A DNA stretch of 6,224 nt. Source: Candidatus Symbiothrix sp. GTDB lineage: Bacteria > Bacteroidota > Bacteroidia > Bacteroidales > Azobacteroidaceae. The notes under the pieces were generated by a model. The model made no database searches, was not told the DNA's origin, and saw nothing but the letters and a program-made list of their open reading frames with translations. Position 1 is the first letter of the stretch. Each line of letters opens with the position of its first letter. Shown here piece after piece: positions 1 to 6,224 of the stretch. The position numbers were made by a program, and so were the translations under genes. The stretch is from contig JAISWY010000185.1 of the NCBI GenBank assembly GCA_031270925.1, forward strand, positions 1 through 6,224, read 5' to 3'.

Positions 1-461
1 AAGCCTTTGGCGATGCGGGCAACGTTGCGGCCAACATTTCCGTATGCGTGAATGCCTAATTTTTTGCCGGATAATTCCGAACCCGAACTGCCGTCGTAGA
101 AATTACGCGCAGAATAAACCATCAAGCCTAAAGCTAACTCAGCTACGGCATTGGAATTTTGTCCGGGAGTGTTCATAACTACAACTTTGTGAGCCGTTGC
201 AGCGTCCAAATCCACATTGTCGTAACCGGCGCCGGCGCGAACTACGATTTTGAGATTCGGAGCCGCAGCCAACACTTCGGCATCAATAATGTCGCTTCGG
301 ATAATGATGGCGTTGGCGTCTTTCACGGCGGCCAGCAATTGGGCTTTGTCCGTATATTTTTCCAATAATGCGGTTTCAAAACCTGCTTCGTCTATCACTC
401 GTTGGATTCCTTTCACGGCTTCTGCGGCGAAAGGCTTGTCGGTAGCAATAAGTATTTTCAT
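1..461 (-). CDS. serA: D-3-phosphoglycerate dehydrogenase, N-terminal part (cut by window edge)
   Basis: This gene should oxidise 3-phosphoglycerate to 3-phosphohydroxypyruvate with NAD, the first committed step of serine synthesis, in the cytoplasm. Only 153 complete codons are present; the 3' part lies beyond base 1. The translation begins MKILIATDKPFAAEAVKGI. It has the D-2-hydroxyacid dehydrogenase substrate-domain pattern: IIIRSD at residues 52-57, VVRAGAGYDNVD at 73-84 and NTPGQNSNAVAELALG at 97-112. The start of the NAD-binding Rossmann fold follows (LGIHAYGNVGRNVARIAKG, 135-153). The first glycine of the usual GxGxxG is Ala139; as far as I recall this is normal in the short (about 305-residue) Bacteroidota SerA form. 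The ATG at 461 is the first in-frame start that gives the typical N-terminus, and its leader is AT-rich with no Shine-Dalgarno sequence. The gene lies 64 bp downstream of the kinase gene on the same strand and may have its own promoter. SerC, the usual neighbour in this phylum, is not upstream. Confidence 0.93.
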   Translation of the reverse strand, partial: MKILIATDKPFAAEAVKGIQRVIDEAGFETALLEKYTDKAQLLAAVKDANAIIIRSDIIDAEVLAAAPNLKIVVRAGAGYDNVDLDAATAHKVVVMNTPGQNSNAVAELALGLMVYSARNFYDGSSGSELSGKKLGIHAYGNVGRNVARIAKG

Positions 462-487
462 TTGCACTTTTAATTTAGATGAAGGCG

Positions 488-495
488 CAAATTTA
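488..495 (-). promoter_or_regulatory. Putative serA promoter, Bacteroidota -7 element
   Basis: On the minus strand these bases read TAAATTTG, an exact match to the Bacteroidota -7 consensus TAnnTTTG. It lies 27 bp upstream of the serA ATG, which would give a 5' leader of about 20 nt. No TTG was found at the expected -33 distance, so the call rests on one short element in AT-rich DNA. If real, it lets serA be expressed independently of the upstream kinase operon. Confidence 0.4.
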
Positions 496-506
496 CGAAA
501 AATTTG
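488..506. repeat. Short inverted repeat overlapping the putative serA promoter
   Basis: CAAATTT (488-494) and AAATTTG (500-506) form perfect 7-bp inverted arms around a 5-bp spacer. The left arm overlaps the predicted -7 element. It could be a small operator. It is too AT-rich, and lacks a following U-run, to be a convincing intrinsic terminator for the kinase transcript. Chance occurrence in AT-rich DNA is quite possible. Confidence 0.25.
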
Positions 507-525
507 ATAGAAAGTGTTCGATTTA

Positions 526-2940
526 TCAAAGATATTGATTCGCTTCGCAAATGCTTTTCCAAATCAACTCCAAGAGCAGTTCTTTGTTGTCTTTCGACTG
601 ATTGCCGTTGGCGTAATCTTGTAGTAAATCGACCAATGTTCCACTTGAAATCATCTTCATCAACGGAAGCATCTTGTGGGAAATGTTTTTGATGGTTTCC
701 CAATCATCCGTATTAAAAGCCTGACGCAAAAGGTTGTAATTTTTCTCTGTTTCAGCGACAAATGTGCTGATGATGGATTTACCGGCAGCGGCATCTTCGC
801 CGGCAAATCGAATAAATGCTTCGAATCCCATATATTTATTACCCGTATGTTCGTAAATGGCGCTCATTAATTGTTCGGCGGTAAACGGTTTTTCAACAAA
901 AGCGGCAAATCCGGATTCTTTGCATTCTTTTTCCGACATATGAGCGCCCGATAAGCCGACAATCGGAATGGTCATTGAATCTTTAAATTCGGCGAGGCGG
1001 ATTTGCTTTACCAATTCCACGCCATTCAATTCCGGCATATTTACATCCGAAAAAATAATATCGAAATGTTCTTTCGTTAATAAGGTTAGGGCTTCTGTTG
1101 CGCTCGAACATGCGCGACTCGGCATGCCTTCCCGTTCCATCAATCGCGAAACCATATCTAATTGAATCAGGTCGTCGTCAATAAACAATACTCGTATAGG
1201 TCTTTTTATCGAGTTGTTTTTGGCAAGGGTAGCATGTTCGGGTATATTTCCGATTTTATCTACCGGTAGAGTCAGCGTGAAAGTAGAACCTTTGTCCACT
1301 TCCGATTCGACGAAAATCGTACCGCTTAAAATTTTTGCCAAGCGGTTGGCGATATGCAGGCCCAAACCGACTCCTTCGACGCTGTTTTCGGAATAATCCA
1401 AGCGCTGAAATTCGTCGAAAACTCGATGGATATCCGCTTCTTTGATGCCCGACCCGGTATCTTTTACGGAAATAACCAACAGGATGGGATCGTTTTTCTT
1501 ATCCAATTGAGCCGACAACAAGATTTCCCCTCTTTTGGGCGTAAATTTAATCGCATTGGAAATTAAATTGTTGATAATTTGACGAATGCGATACGGATCG
1601 CTGATATAGCTTTCCTTTGCGTCGATGTTGGATTGGAAATCGTATTGTATTTCCTTTTTAAATGCTTCGGGTATGAAACTTTGGTAAATTTCGGTCAATA
1701 AGAGATAAGGAGAAAAGCGCAATACATCTTTCTTTTGCTGTGTTTTTTCCAAAGAATGAAATTCGAGCAAATTGCGCACCAAATCCAAGATATGGATGGC
1801 CGAATGGCGCATATTCCGGATATAGGCGGTATATTCGTCCGAGAAAATATCGCGTTTCATCAATTCCAAATAGCCTAAAATCGAACTGATAGGCGCTTTA
1901 ATATCGTGCGAAATCATCAGCATTAAGCGTTCACGCGAAATCAGGAGGTTTTCGGTATGTTTCTTTCTTGCTTCGATTTCGTTGTGCAAGTTCTGATTCT
2001 GTGCAAGCGAGCGCAATACCCAAGCCATGAAGATAAGGACCAAAATACCGGCGATAAGTGCAAAAATCGCCATCATGCGTGCGGAATTTTGCAAAGCTGT
2101 TTCACGAGCGGCGGCAGCCTCAATGTGCCGGCGATAATTATCGGCTTGCAACAATGAAATCAGTTGGTTGATTTGCATAGTCGTTTTTTCGTTGATGCGA
2201 TATAATTCGTTTTGCTTGGCGATCATGCCGGCGGTTACTTGTGCATTCCGCTTTTGCACGGTATAATTCATTTCACGGATAAATTCGACAATCGTATCAC
2301 GTAAAATCGGCAACGTCACTTCCTGTTGATAAATAATGGAGGAAGAGTTAGTAATATTTTGCACGGTATCGGGGCCTGAATTTCGAATAGCTTCACCAAT
2401 TCGCCGGAACAGACTGCCTTTTTGTTTGACGACCACATTGGTATCATTATTCGTTTGAGCCGGATTACAATTGTTCAATATCTTGTCCAATGCCTTGACG
2501 TCGTGTTTATTCAGAACCGTTGCTTTCGAGATTCTTTGGGAAGTCAAAGTTGAAAATTGTTGGGAAAGCGCGGCCAGTTCGTCCGTATTTTGTTGTTTCC
2601 GTTTGATTAGCACTTCCAATGTATCCAAATGATGCCTCCAATTCGATGCGAAAGAAACCTTGCGCATCGAATCAATTTGTGTAAATACCGATAGCATCAT
2701 CGAATCGTATTCTTGTTTCAAATGTTTGTCATCGACCAGCGACAACAATCCGACTGTTCCGGAAGCGCGATACAGACTTGACAAGGTGGTGCTTAACGCG
2801 ACCAATTCGTTTGGTTCGGAATAGGGTTCGATTTCCTTGTTATAATTCGCCCATTCACGATATATCCATCCGATACCGACGATAAAAGTGATCGACAGGA
2901 TCACATAACTAATGATGATGAGTATCTTTGTGCGTAGCAT
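526..2940 (-). CDS. Membrane hybrid histidine kinase (sensor, HisKA, HATPase, receiver, HPt-like)
   Basis: This 804-residue inner-membrane hybrid sensor kinase probably feeds phosphate to the regulator encoded just upstream. Hydrophobic segments at about 5-26 and 289-310 bracket a predicted periplasmic region of about 260 residues, mostly helix-like and with no ligand-binding family I can name. The H-box ISHDIKAPISS carries the predicted autophosphorylated His345. The ATPase domain shows the N-box NNLISNAIKF (Asn462), the G1 box DTGSG (494-498) and the G2 box GVGLGL (523-528). A receiver domain follows (about 581-698) with acidic residues Asp588-590, phosphoacceptor Asp632 in SDVNMPELNG, Ser664 and Lys684. 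The last 100 residues resemble an HPt module, with His755 in ISHKMLPLMKMI. All catalytic residues are intact, so a His345 to Asp632 to His755 relay is expected. The ATG at 2940 is chosen because the first membrane helix follows directly; it lies 7 bp after the regulator stop, behind an A-run. The signal sensed is unknown. Confidence 0.93.
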   Translation of the reverse strand: MLRTKILIIISYVILSITFIVGIGWIYREWANYNKEIEPYSEPNELVALSTTLSSLYRASGTVGLLSLVDDKHLKQEYDSMMLSVFTQIDSMRKVSFASNWRHHLDTLEVLIKRKQQNTDELAALSQQFSTLTSQRISKATVLNKHDVKALDKILNNCNPAQTNNDTNVVVKQKGSLFRRIGEAIRNSGPDTVQNITNSSSIIYQQEVTLPILRDTIVEFIREMNYTVQKRNAQVTAGMIAKQNELYRINEKTTMQINQLISLLQADNYRRHIEAAAARETALQNSARMMAIFALIAGILVLIFMAWVLRSLAQNQNLHNEIEARKKHTENLLISRERLMLMISHDIKAPISSILGYLELMKRDIFSDEYTAYIRNMRHSAIHILDLVRNLLEFHSLEKTQQKKDVLRFSPYLLLTEIYQSFIPEAFKKEIQYDFQSNIDAKESYISDPYRIRQIINNLISNAIKFTPKRGEILLSAQLDKKNDPILLVISVKDTGSGIKEADIHRVFDEFQRLDYSENSVEGVGLGLHIANRLAKILSGTIFVESEVDKGSTFTLTLPVDKIGNIPEHATLAKNNSIKRPIRVLFIDDDLIQLDMVSRLMEREGMPSRACSSATEALTLLTKEHFDIIFSDVNMPELNGVELVKQIRLAEFKDSMTIPIVGLSGAHMSEKECKESGFAAFVEKPFTAEQLMSAIYEHTGNKYMGFEAFIRFAGEDAAAGKSIISTFVAETEKNYNLLRQAFNTDDWETIKNISHKMLPLMKMISSGTLVDLLQDYANGNQSKDNKELLLELIWKSICEANQYL

Positions 2941-2947
2941 TTTTTTT

Positions 2948-2964
2948 CTATTTTGATAAAATAG
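2948..2964. repeat. Inverted repeat at the regulator stop / kinase start junction
   Basis: CTATTTT (2948-2954) and AAAATAG (2958-2964) are perfect 7-bp inverted arms around a 3-bp spacer. On the minus strand the structure covers the last codons and the TAG stop of the regulator, and is followed by seven A residues and then the kinase ATG. A run of A rather than U after the stem argues against a terminator. A weak hairpin touching the kinase translation start is possible but unproven. Confidence 0.3.
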
Positions 2965-4126
2965 GTTCGGGCAACAAATCGATGGTGATGGTTGGGCCTT
3001 GCGCCATCAATACCAAACGGAATACAAGATTCCTTAATTCACGTATATTGCCCGGCCATTCATACAATTTTAAATGGCATAAAACGGCATTGTCAAATCC
3101 GGTTATTCGCTTGTCCATTTCCACATTAGCCTGTTCGAGGAAGTATTCGGCGTAAGCTTGAATATCTTCTTTACATTCTATCAAACTCGGCACATGGATT
3201 TGAAATTCATTAACCCGATAATACAAGTCGCGACGGAATTTTCCGGCATCTACAAATTGTTGCAAATCTTCATTTGTGGCCGAGACGATGCGTACATCCA
3301 CGGCGATTTCCTTACTCGAACCCACTGGTTTAATTTTCTTTTCCTGCAATACACGCAACAATTGCATCTGAATATCGGTAGGAAGATTGCCGATTTCATC
3401 AAGAAAAAGAGTGCCTCCGTTGGCTTCTTCAAAATGTCCTTTCTTGTTGCTGATGGCGCCGGTAAACGAGCCTTTGATATGGCCGAAAAATTCGCTGGCC
3501 GAGAGTTCTTTATTCATTACACCGCAATCAACCGGAACGAAAGGACCATTGGCGCGTTTGCTTTGTTCGTGAATCATACGGGCGATATGTTCTTTTCCGG
3601 TTCCGCTTTCGCCTTCGATAAACACCGATAAATTGGAGGGAGCGACCACTTTTACCAATTCATATACCCGTTTATTGGCGGCGCAATTGCCTTCTACATA
3701 TTTAAATTCTGTTTTCTTAGACGGCCTAACGATTGTTTGCGGACGAACGCTAACCAATTCTTGTGTTTGCGCCGTTGCCATGGCTTCTTTGATTTTAATC
3801 AGTAAAGTTTCCGGGTTAATCGGTTTGTTTACATAATCGTAGGCGCCGGAACGAATGGCTTCCACTGCGGTTTGGATGTCGGCATAGCTGGTCATCATGA
3901 TAAACACCACATGGGGATAAGCCGCTATCGCCCATTTCAGGAACGAGATGCCGCTATCGTCAGGCAAGCGTAAATCGGAAATGACTAATTCGGGATTAAA
4001 TTGTTCCATTTCCTTCTTTGCCGCTGCTACCGAAATAGCTGTTTGGACGGTATAGTCCTTCTTCGTCAGCCATGTTTTCAGCATCAGACCCAGCGTGATG
4101 TCATCATCTAAAATTAAAATATTCAT
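2948..4126 (-). CDS. NtrC-family response regulator with AAA+ sigma54-activation domain but no DNA-binding domain
   Basis: This 392-residue protein should activate RNA polymerase carrying sigma54 (RpoN) once phosphorylated by the adjacent kinase. The receiver domain (1-about 118) has Asp7-9, phosphoacceptor Asp51 in ISDLRLPDDSG, Thr79, Tyr98 and Lys101. After a short linker, the AAA+ domain (about 142-375) shows Walker A GESGTGKE (172-179), the sigma54-contact loop as GSFTGA (219-224; the usual form is GAFTGA), Walker B GGTLFLDEIG (237-246), arginines in FRRDLYYR (297-304) and sensor II WPGNIREL (357-364). The protein stops at residue 392, about 28 residues after that motif, whereas most family members continue into a Fis-type helix-turn-helix that brings them to about 440-480 residues. 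None is encoded here, and the kinase gene starts 7 bp later, leaving no room for one. Known DNA-binding-less relatives include FlgR of Helicobacter pylori and CtcC of Chlamydia. The ATG at 4126 gives the standard receiver N-terminus MNILILDDD. The gene begins 27 bp after the prenyl synthase stop. Confidence 0.93.
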   Translation of the reverse strand: MNILILDDDITLGLMLKTWLTKKDYTVQTAISVAAAKKEMEQFNPELVISDLRLPDDSGISFLKWAIAAYPHVVFIMMTSYADIQTAVEAIRSGAYDYVNKPINPETLLIKIKEAMATAQTQELVSVRPQTIVRPSKKTEFKYVEGNCAANKRVYELVKVVAPSNLSVFIEGESGTGKEHIARMIHEQSKRANGPFVPVDCGVMNKELSASEFFGHIKGSFTGAISNKKGHFEEANGGTLFLDEIGNLPTDIQMQLLRVLQEKKIKPVGSSKEIAVDVRIVSATNEDLQQFVDAGKFRRDLYYRVNEFQIHVPSLIECKEDIQAYAEYFLEQANVEMDKRITGFDNAVLCHLKLYEWPGNIRELRNLVFRLVLMAQGPTITIDLLPEPILSK

Positions 4127-4153
4127 TCAAATCTTAAAACTAATTTATTATTC

Positions 4154-5125
4154 CTACTTTCTTCTTTCAATTATATAATCCATCAACATTATCATCGCTT
4201 GCTTAGACTCGGAGGCCGGGAAATGCGATAACAATCGGATGGTTTCCCCTTTTATTTCCTGCATTTTAGCTTGTGTATATTCGATTCCGTGATACACTTT
4301 GGCAAAACTCAGGAGTTTTCGAATATTTTCCGATGAAAAGTCTTGTTTTTGAATCAAGGCCTGCATTTCATCGGCTTCCTCTTTCGGCGCGGTTCGCAAG
4401 GCGTAGATTAACGGAAGGGTAATTTTTCCTTCACGAATATCATTTCCGGTAGGTTTCCCTATTTCGCCTTGTTCGTAATAATCGAAAATATCGTCTCGCA
4501 GTTGGAAGCAAAGTCCCAAGTTTTTTCCGATTTTCCGAAGTATTTCCGTTGTTTCCGTATCGGCATCGACGGAGATAGCTCCCATTTCGGTACAAGACGC
4601 TAAAAAAACCGCAGTTTTTTTCCAAATAATTTCAAAATAACACTGTTCGTCAATCAATCTTCCCGACGTGGAAATTAATTGCGATAACTCACCCTCCGAC
4701 AAATATTGTGCCAAACTTGCTAAAATCTGTAAAATCTTTAAATTTTTTATTGACACCCCTTTTGTAATGGCTTGTGAGAGTATATAGTCTCCTAACAAAA
4801 CCGCAGCGCGATTACCGTATTTTGCCATCACGGAAGGTTGCCCGCGGCGTTCTTTGGTATCGTCCACAACATCGTCATGAATCAAGGTGGCAGTGTGCAG
4901 TAATTCGAGGATAAGAGCGTATTCCAGCGATTTCCGATTCGGGGTTCCGCACAATTGCGCCGCTAACAACAACACTTGCGGCCGAACACGCTTGCCTTTT
5001 TTGGCCGAAACAAAATTGAGCAGTGGCTGAAAATCCATTCCGGGCGCTTGTAAAGTTTCCGCAAACAAGCGCTCAAATTCATCCAACCGGCTTTGTATTG
5101 AAAGGGTAATGAGTTGCAACTCCAT
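4154..5125 (-). CDS. Polyprenyl diphosphate synthase (trans-type, probably long chain)
   Basis: This 323-residue cytoplasmic enzyme condenses isopentenyl diphosphate units onto an allylic diphosphate to make an all-trans prenyl chain, most likely the side chain of menaquinone. It contains the family motifs in order: GKRVRP (44-49), the first Asp-rich motif in LIHDDVVDD (81-89, ligands Asp84, Asp85, Asp88), a Lys-Thr pair (170-171), the second Asp-rich motif in LRDDIFDY (209-216) and GKPTGNDIREGKITLP (223-238). The residue five positions before the first Asp-rich motif is Ala79. A small residue there, rather than an aromatic one, is typical of long-chain synthases (octaprenyl/heptaprenyl, IspB/HepT-like) as opposed to short-chain farnesyl or geranylgeranyl enzymes. 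Chain length cannot be fixed from sequence alone. The ATG at 5125 is preceded by an A-rich leader and a TACCTTTG promoter element. The gene is divergent from polA and is followed after 27 bp by the response regulator. Confidence 0.92.
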   Translation of the reverse strand: MELQLITLSIQSRLDEFERLFAETLQAPGMDFQPLLNFVSAKKGKRVRPQVLLLAAQLCGTPNRKSLEYALILELLHTATLIHDDVVDDTKERRGQPSVMAKYGNRAAVLLGDYILSQAITKGVSIKNLKILQILASLAQYLSEGELSQLISTSGRLIDEQCYFEIIWKKTAVFLASCTEMGAISVDADTETTEILRKIGKNLGLCFQLRDDIFDYYEQGEIGKPTGNDIREGKITLPLIYALRTAPKEEADEMQALIQKQDFSSENIRKLLSFAKVYHGIEYTQAKMQEIKGETIRLLSHFPASESKQAMIMLMDYIIERRK

Positions 5126-5147
5126 TTTCTTTTTGCTATTAAGGCGG

Positions 5148-5155
5148 CAAAGGTA
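5148..5155 (-). promoter_or_regulatory. Putative promoter of the prenyl synthase gene, -7 element
   Basis: The minus strand reads TACCTTTG, an exact match to the Bacteroidota -7 consensus TAnnTTTG, 22 bp upstream of the ATG at 5125. Transcription would begin near 5141 with a leader of about 15 nt. No clear TTG appears at the -33 distance; that stretch is A/T-rich instead. This would be the main promoter for the prenyl synthase and, by read-through, possibly for the regulator and kinase. Confidence 0.5.
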
Positions 5156-5187
5156 ATTAAAATTTATAAAAAAATAGCCTTGTGTTT

Positions 5188-5218
5188 TTGATAATCTTAT
5201 TTGGAATATCTAACTTTG
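5188..5218 (+). promoter_or_regulatory. Putative polA promoter (-33 TTG, -7 TAACTTTG)
   Basis: TAACTTTG at 5211-5218 matches the Bacteroidota -7 consensus TAnnTTTG exactly, and a TTG at 5188-5190 (part of a TTTTTG run) sits 20 bp upstream, within the usual 17-23 bp spacing for the -33 box. Transcription would start near 5225, giving a leader of about 30 nt before the polA ATG at 5257. This is the best-formed promoter in the window because both boxes are present. Confidence 0.6.
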
Positions 5219-5256
5219 TGAAAAAATTAAATGTATTTTCACAATAAAATTAAAAT

Positions 5257-6224
5257 ATGAAACTATTTCTTCTTGATGCTTATGCTTTGATTTACAGGGC
5301 ATATTATGCAATGATTAAAATGCCGCGGATCAATTCCAAAGGCTTGAACACTTCGGCGATTTTTGGTTTTGTGAACACTTTGGAAGAAGTGTTGAAGAAA
5401 GAAAATCCGACGCATATCGGGGTGGCTTTCGATCCGGCCGGGCCGACTTTCCGGCACGAGGCTTTTGAGCAGTACAAGGCACAACGCGAAGAAACGCCCG
5501 AAGTAATCCGAATTTCGGTGCCGATTATCAAGGATGTTATTCGCGCATACAATATCCCGATTTTGGAGGTTCCGTATTACGAAGCCGACGATGTAATCGG
5601 CACTTTATCGAAAAAAGCGCCGAAAGATTTTGAGGTTTTTATGATGACCCCCGATAAGGATTATGCCCAATTGGTCGATGAAAACGTGTTTATTTACAAA
5701 CCGAAGTATGGCAGTTCTGAATTTGACATTCTTGATATAGAAGGTGTAAAAAAGAAATTCGGATTGCAAAATCCGCTCCAAATCATCGACTTTTTGGGTT
5801 TGATGGGCGATAAATCCGATAATATTCCGGGTTGTCCGGGCGTGGGAGAAGTGACGGCTCAAAAATTAATCGCCGAATTTGGAAGTATCGAGAATCTCTT
5901 GGAAAATACCGTGCAATTGAAAGGCTCTTTGAAAACCAAAATCGAAGAAAACCGCGAAATGATCGTGTTTTCCAAGTTTTTAGCTACGATTAAAACCGAC
6001 GTCCCAATAAACTTTAATCCCGATGAATTGGCGCGAAAAGACTTAAATGAGCCGGCTTTACGTAAGATTTTTGAAGAATTGGAGTTCCGCCAACTTTCGC
6101 AACGGATATTTGGAGAAACAAAAACATCCGTTCCCATCGTGAAAAAACAAGGTTTTCAGACTTCGCTTTTCGATGATTTTGATGTGGAAACGGTTGCTTC
6201 GGTTCATCAATCTTCCTTTGCAAC
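5257..6224 (+). CDS. polA: DNA polymerase I, N-terminal 5'-3' exonuclease part (cut by window edge)
   Basis: DNA polymerase I fills gaps during repair and removes RNA primers from Okazaki fragments. The window holds 322 codons with no stop before the edge, covering the whole 5' nuclease (flap endonuclease) domain and the start of the linker to the proofreading and polymerase domains. The protein begins MKLFLLDAYALIYRAYYAM. The expected acidic metal ligands are all visible: Asp7, Asp59 in VAFDP, Glu109, Asp111 and Asp112 in YYEADDVIG, Asp133 and Asp135 in TPDKD, and Asp185 and Asp188 in GLMGDKSDN. The helix-three-turn-helix DNA-binding motif follows as IPGCPGVGEVTAQKLI (190-205). The nuclease domain ends near residue 285, and the low-complexity stretch around 286-322 is the interdomain linker. 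The ATG at 5257 is chosen because it gives the canonical N-terminus and has an A-rich, Shine-Dalgarno-free leader typical of the phylum. Whether the 3'-5' exonuclease is intact cannot be judged here. Confidence 0.96.
   Translation, partial: MKLFLLDAYALIYRAYYAMIKMPRINSKGLNTSAIFGFVNTLEEVLKKENPTHIGVAFDPAGPTFRHEAFEQYKAQREETPEVIRISVPIIKDVIRAYNIPILEVPYYEADDVIGTLSKKAPKDFEVFMMTPDKDYAQLVDENVFIYKPKYGSSEFDILDIEGVKKKFGLQNPLQIIDFLGLMGDKSDNIPGCPGVGEVTAQKLIAEFGSIENLLENTVQLKGSLKTKIEENREMIVFSKFLATIKTDVPINFNPDELARKDLNEPALRKIFEELEFRQLSQRIFGETKTSVPIVKKQGFQTSLFDDFDVETVASVHQSSFA

Noticed and set aside
462..525. Intrinsic terminator for the kinase operon
   Set aside because: The only inverted repeat is AT-rich, 7 bp, and not followed by a U-run on the minus-strand transcript.
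2941..2950. Programmed frameshift fusing regulator and kinase at the A-run
   Set aside because: The A-run lies after the regulator TAG stop, so ribosomes would terminate before reaching it, and the kinase has its own ATG with a membrane helix directly behind it.
3158..3631. 157-codon open frame on the plus strand
   Set aside because: It lies antisense and wholly within the AAA+ coding region of the response regulator, whose motifs are intact; the translation has no recognisable domain.
4602..4621. Perfect 8-bp inverted repeat (A7C / GT7) inside the prenyl synthase gene, terminator-like or slippage-prone
   Set aside because: It falls in codons for the Lys-Thr region and the following Val-Phe-Leu; the stem is nearly all A-U, and a 7-base tract is short for phase variation.
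5126..5256. Sigma54 (-24/-12) promoter as a target of the regulator
   Set aside because: No GG-N10-GC arrangement in a TGGCAC...TTGC context was found on either strand here or in the 462-525 gap.
5859..6137. Minus-strand open frames opposite polA (also 5263-5862)
   Set aside because: They are shadows of the polA 5' nuclease frame, which has every expected metal ligand.

Overview
The window looks like chromosomal DNA of a member of the Bacteroidota, probably order Bacteroidales. The evidence is a Bacteroidota-type phosphoglycerate dehydrogenase and DNA polymerase I N-terminus, start codons preceded by A-rich leaders rather than Shine-Dalgarno sequences, and TAnnTTTG promoter elements in both non-coding gaps. 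The order-level placement is inferred from protein similarity as remembered, not from a search.

Layout: five protein-coding genes fill almost all of the sequence. On the minus strand, in transcription order, lie a long-chain polyprenyl diphosphate synthase (5125-4154), a sigma54-activator-type response regulator (4126-2948), a membrane hybrid histidine kinase (2940-526), and the 5' part of serA (461-1, cut by the window edge). On the plus strand, polA starts at 5257 and runs off the right edge, so only its 5' nuclease domain and the following linker are present. The 131-bp gap between the prenyl synthase and polA is a divergent promoter region. No RNA genes, insertion sequences, CRISPR arrays or convincing intrinsic terminators were seen.

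How the genes work together: the regulator and kinase are 7 bp apart and form a two-component phosphorelay. The kinase carries three predicted phosphorylation sites (His345, receiver Asp632 and HPt-like His755), and the regulator has a receiver aspartate (Asp51) followed by a complete AAA+ sigma54-activation domain. The most notable feature is that the regulator ends right after the AAA+ domain and has no C-terminal Fis-type DNA-binding domain. The prenyl synthase is only 27 bp upstream, so the three genes may be cotranscribed. serA and polA are housekeeping genes (serine synthesis; DNA repair and Okazaki-fragment processing) with no evident functional link to the signalling pair.

This is mainly a core-genome region. 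I see no undescribed multi-gene system; the candidate of interest is the HTH-less sigma54 activator fed by a His-Asp-His kinase.
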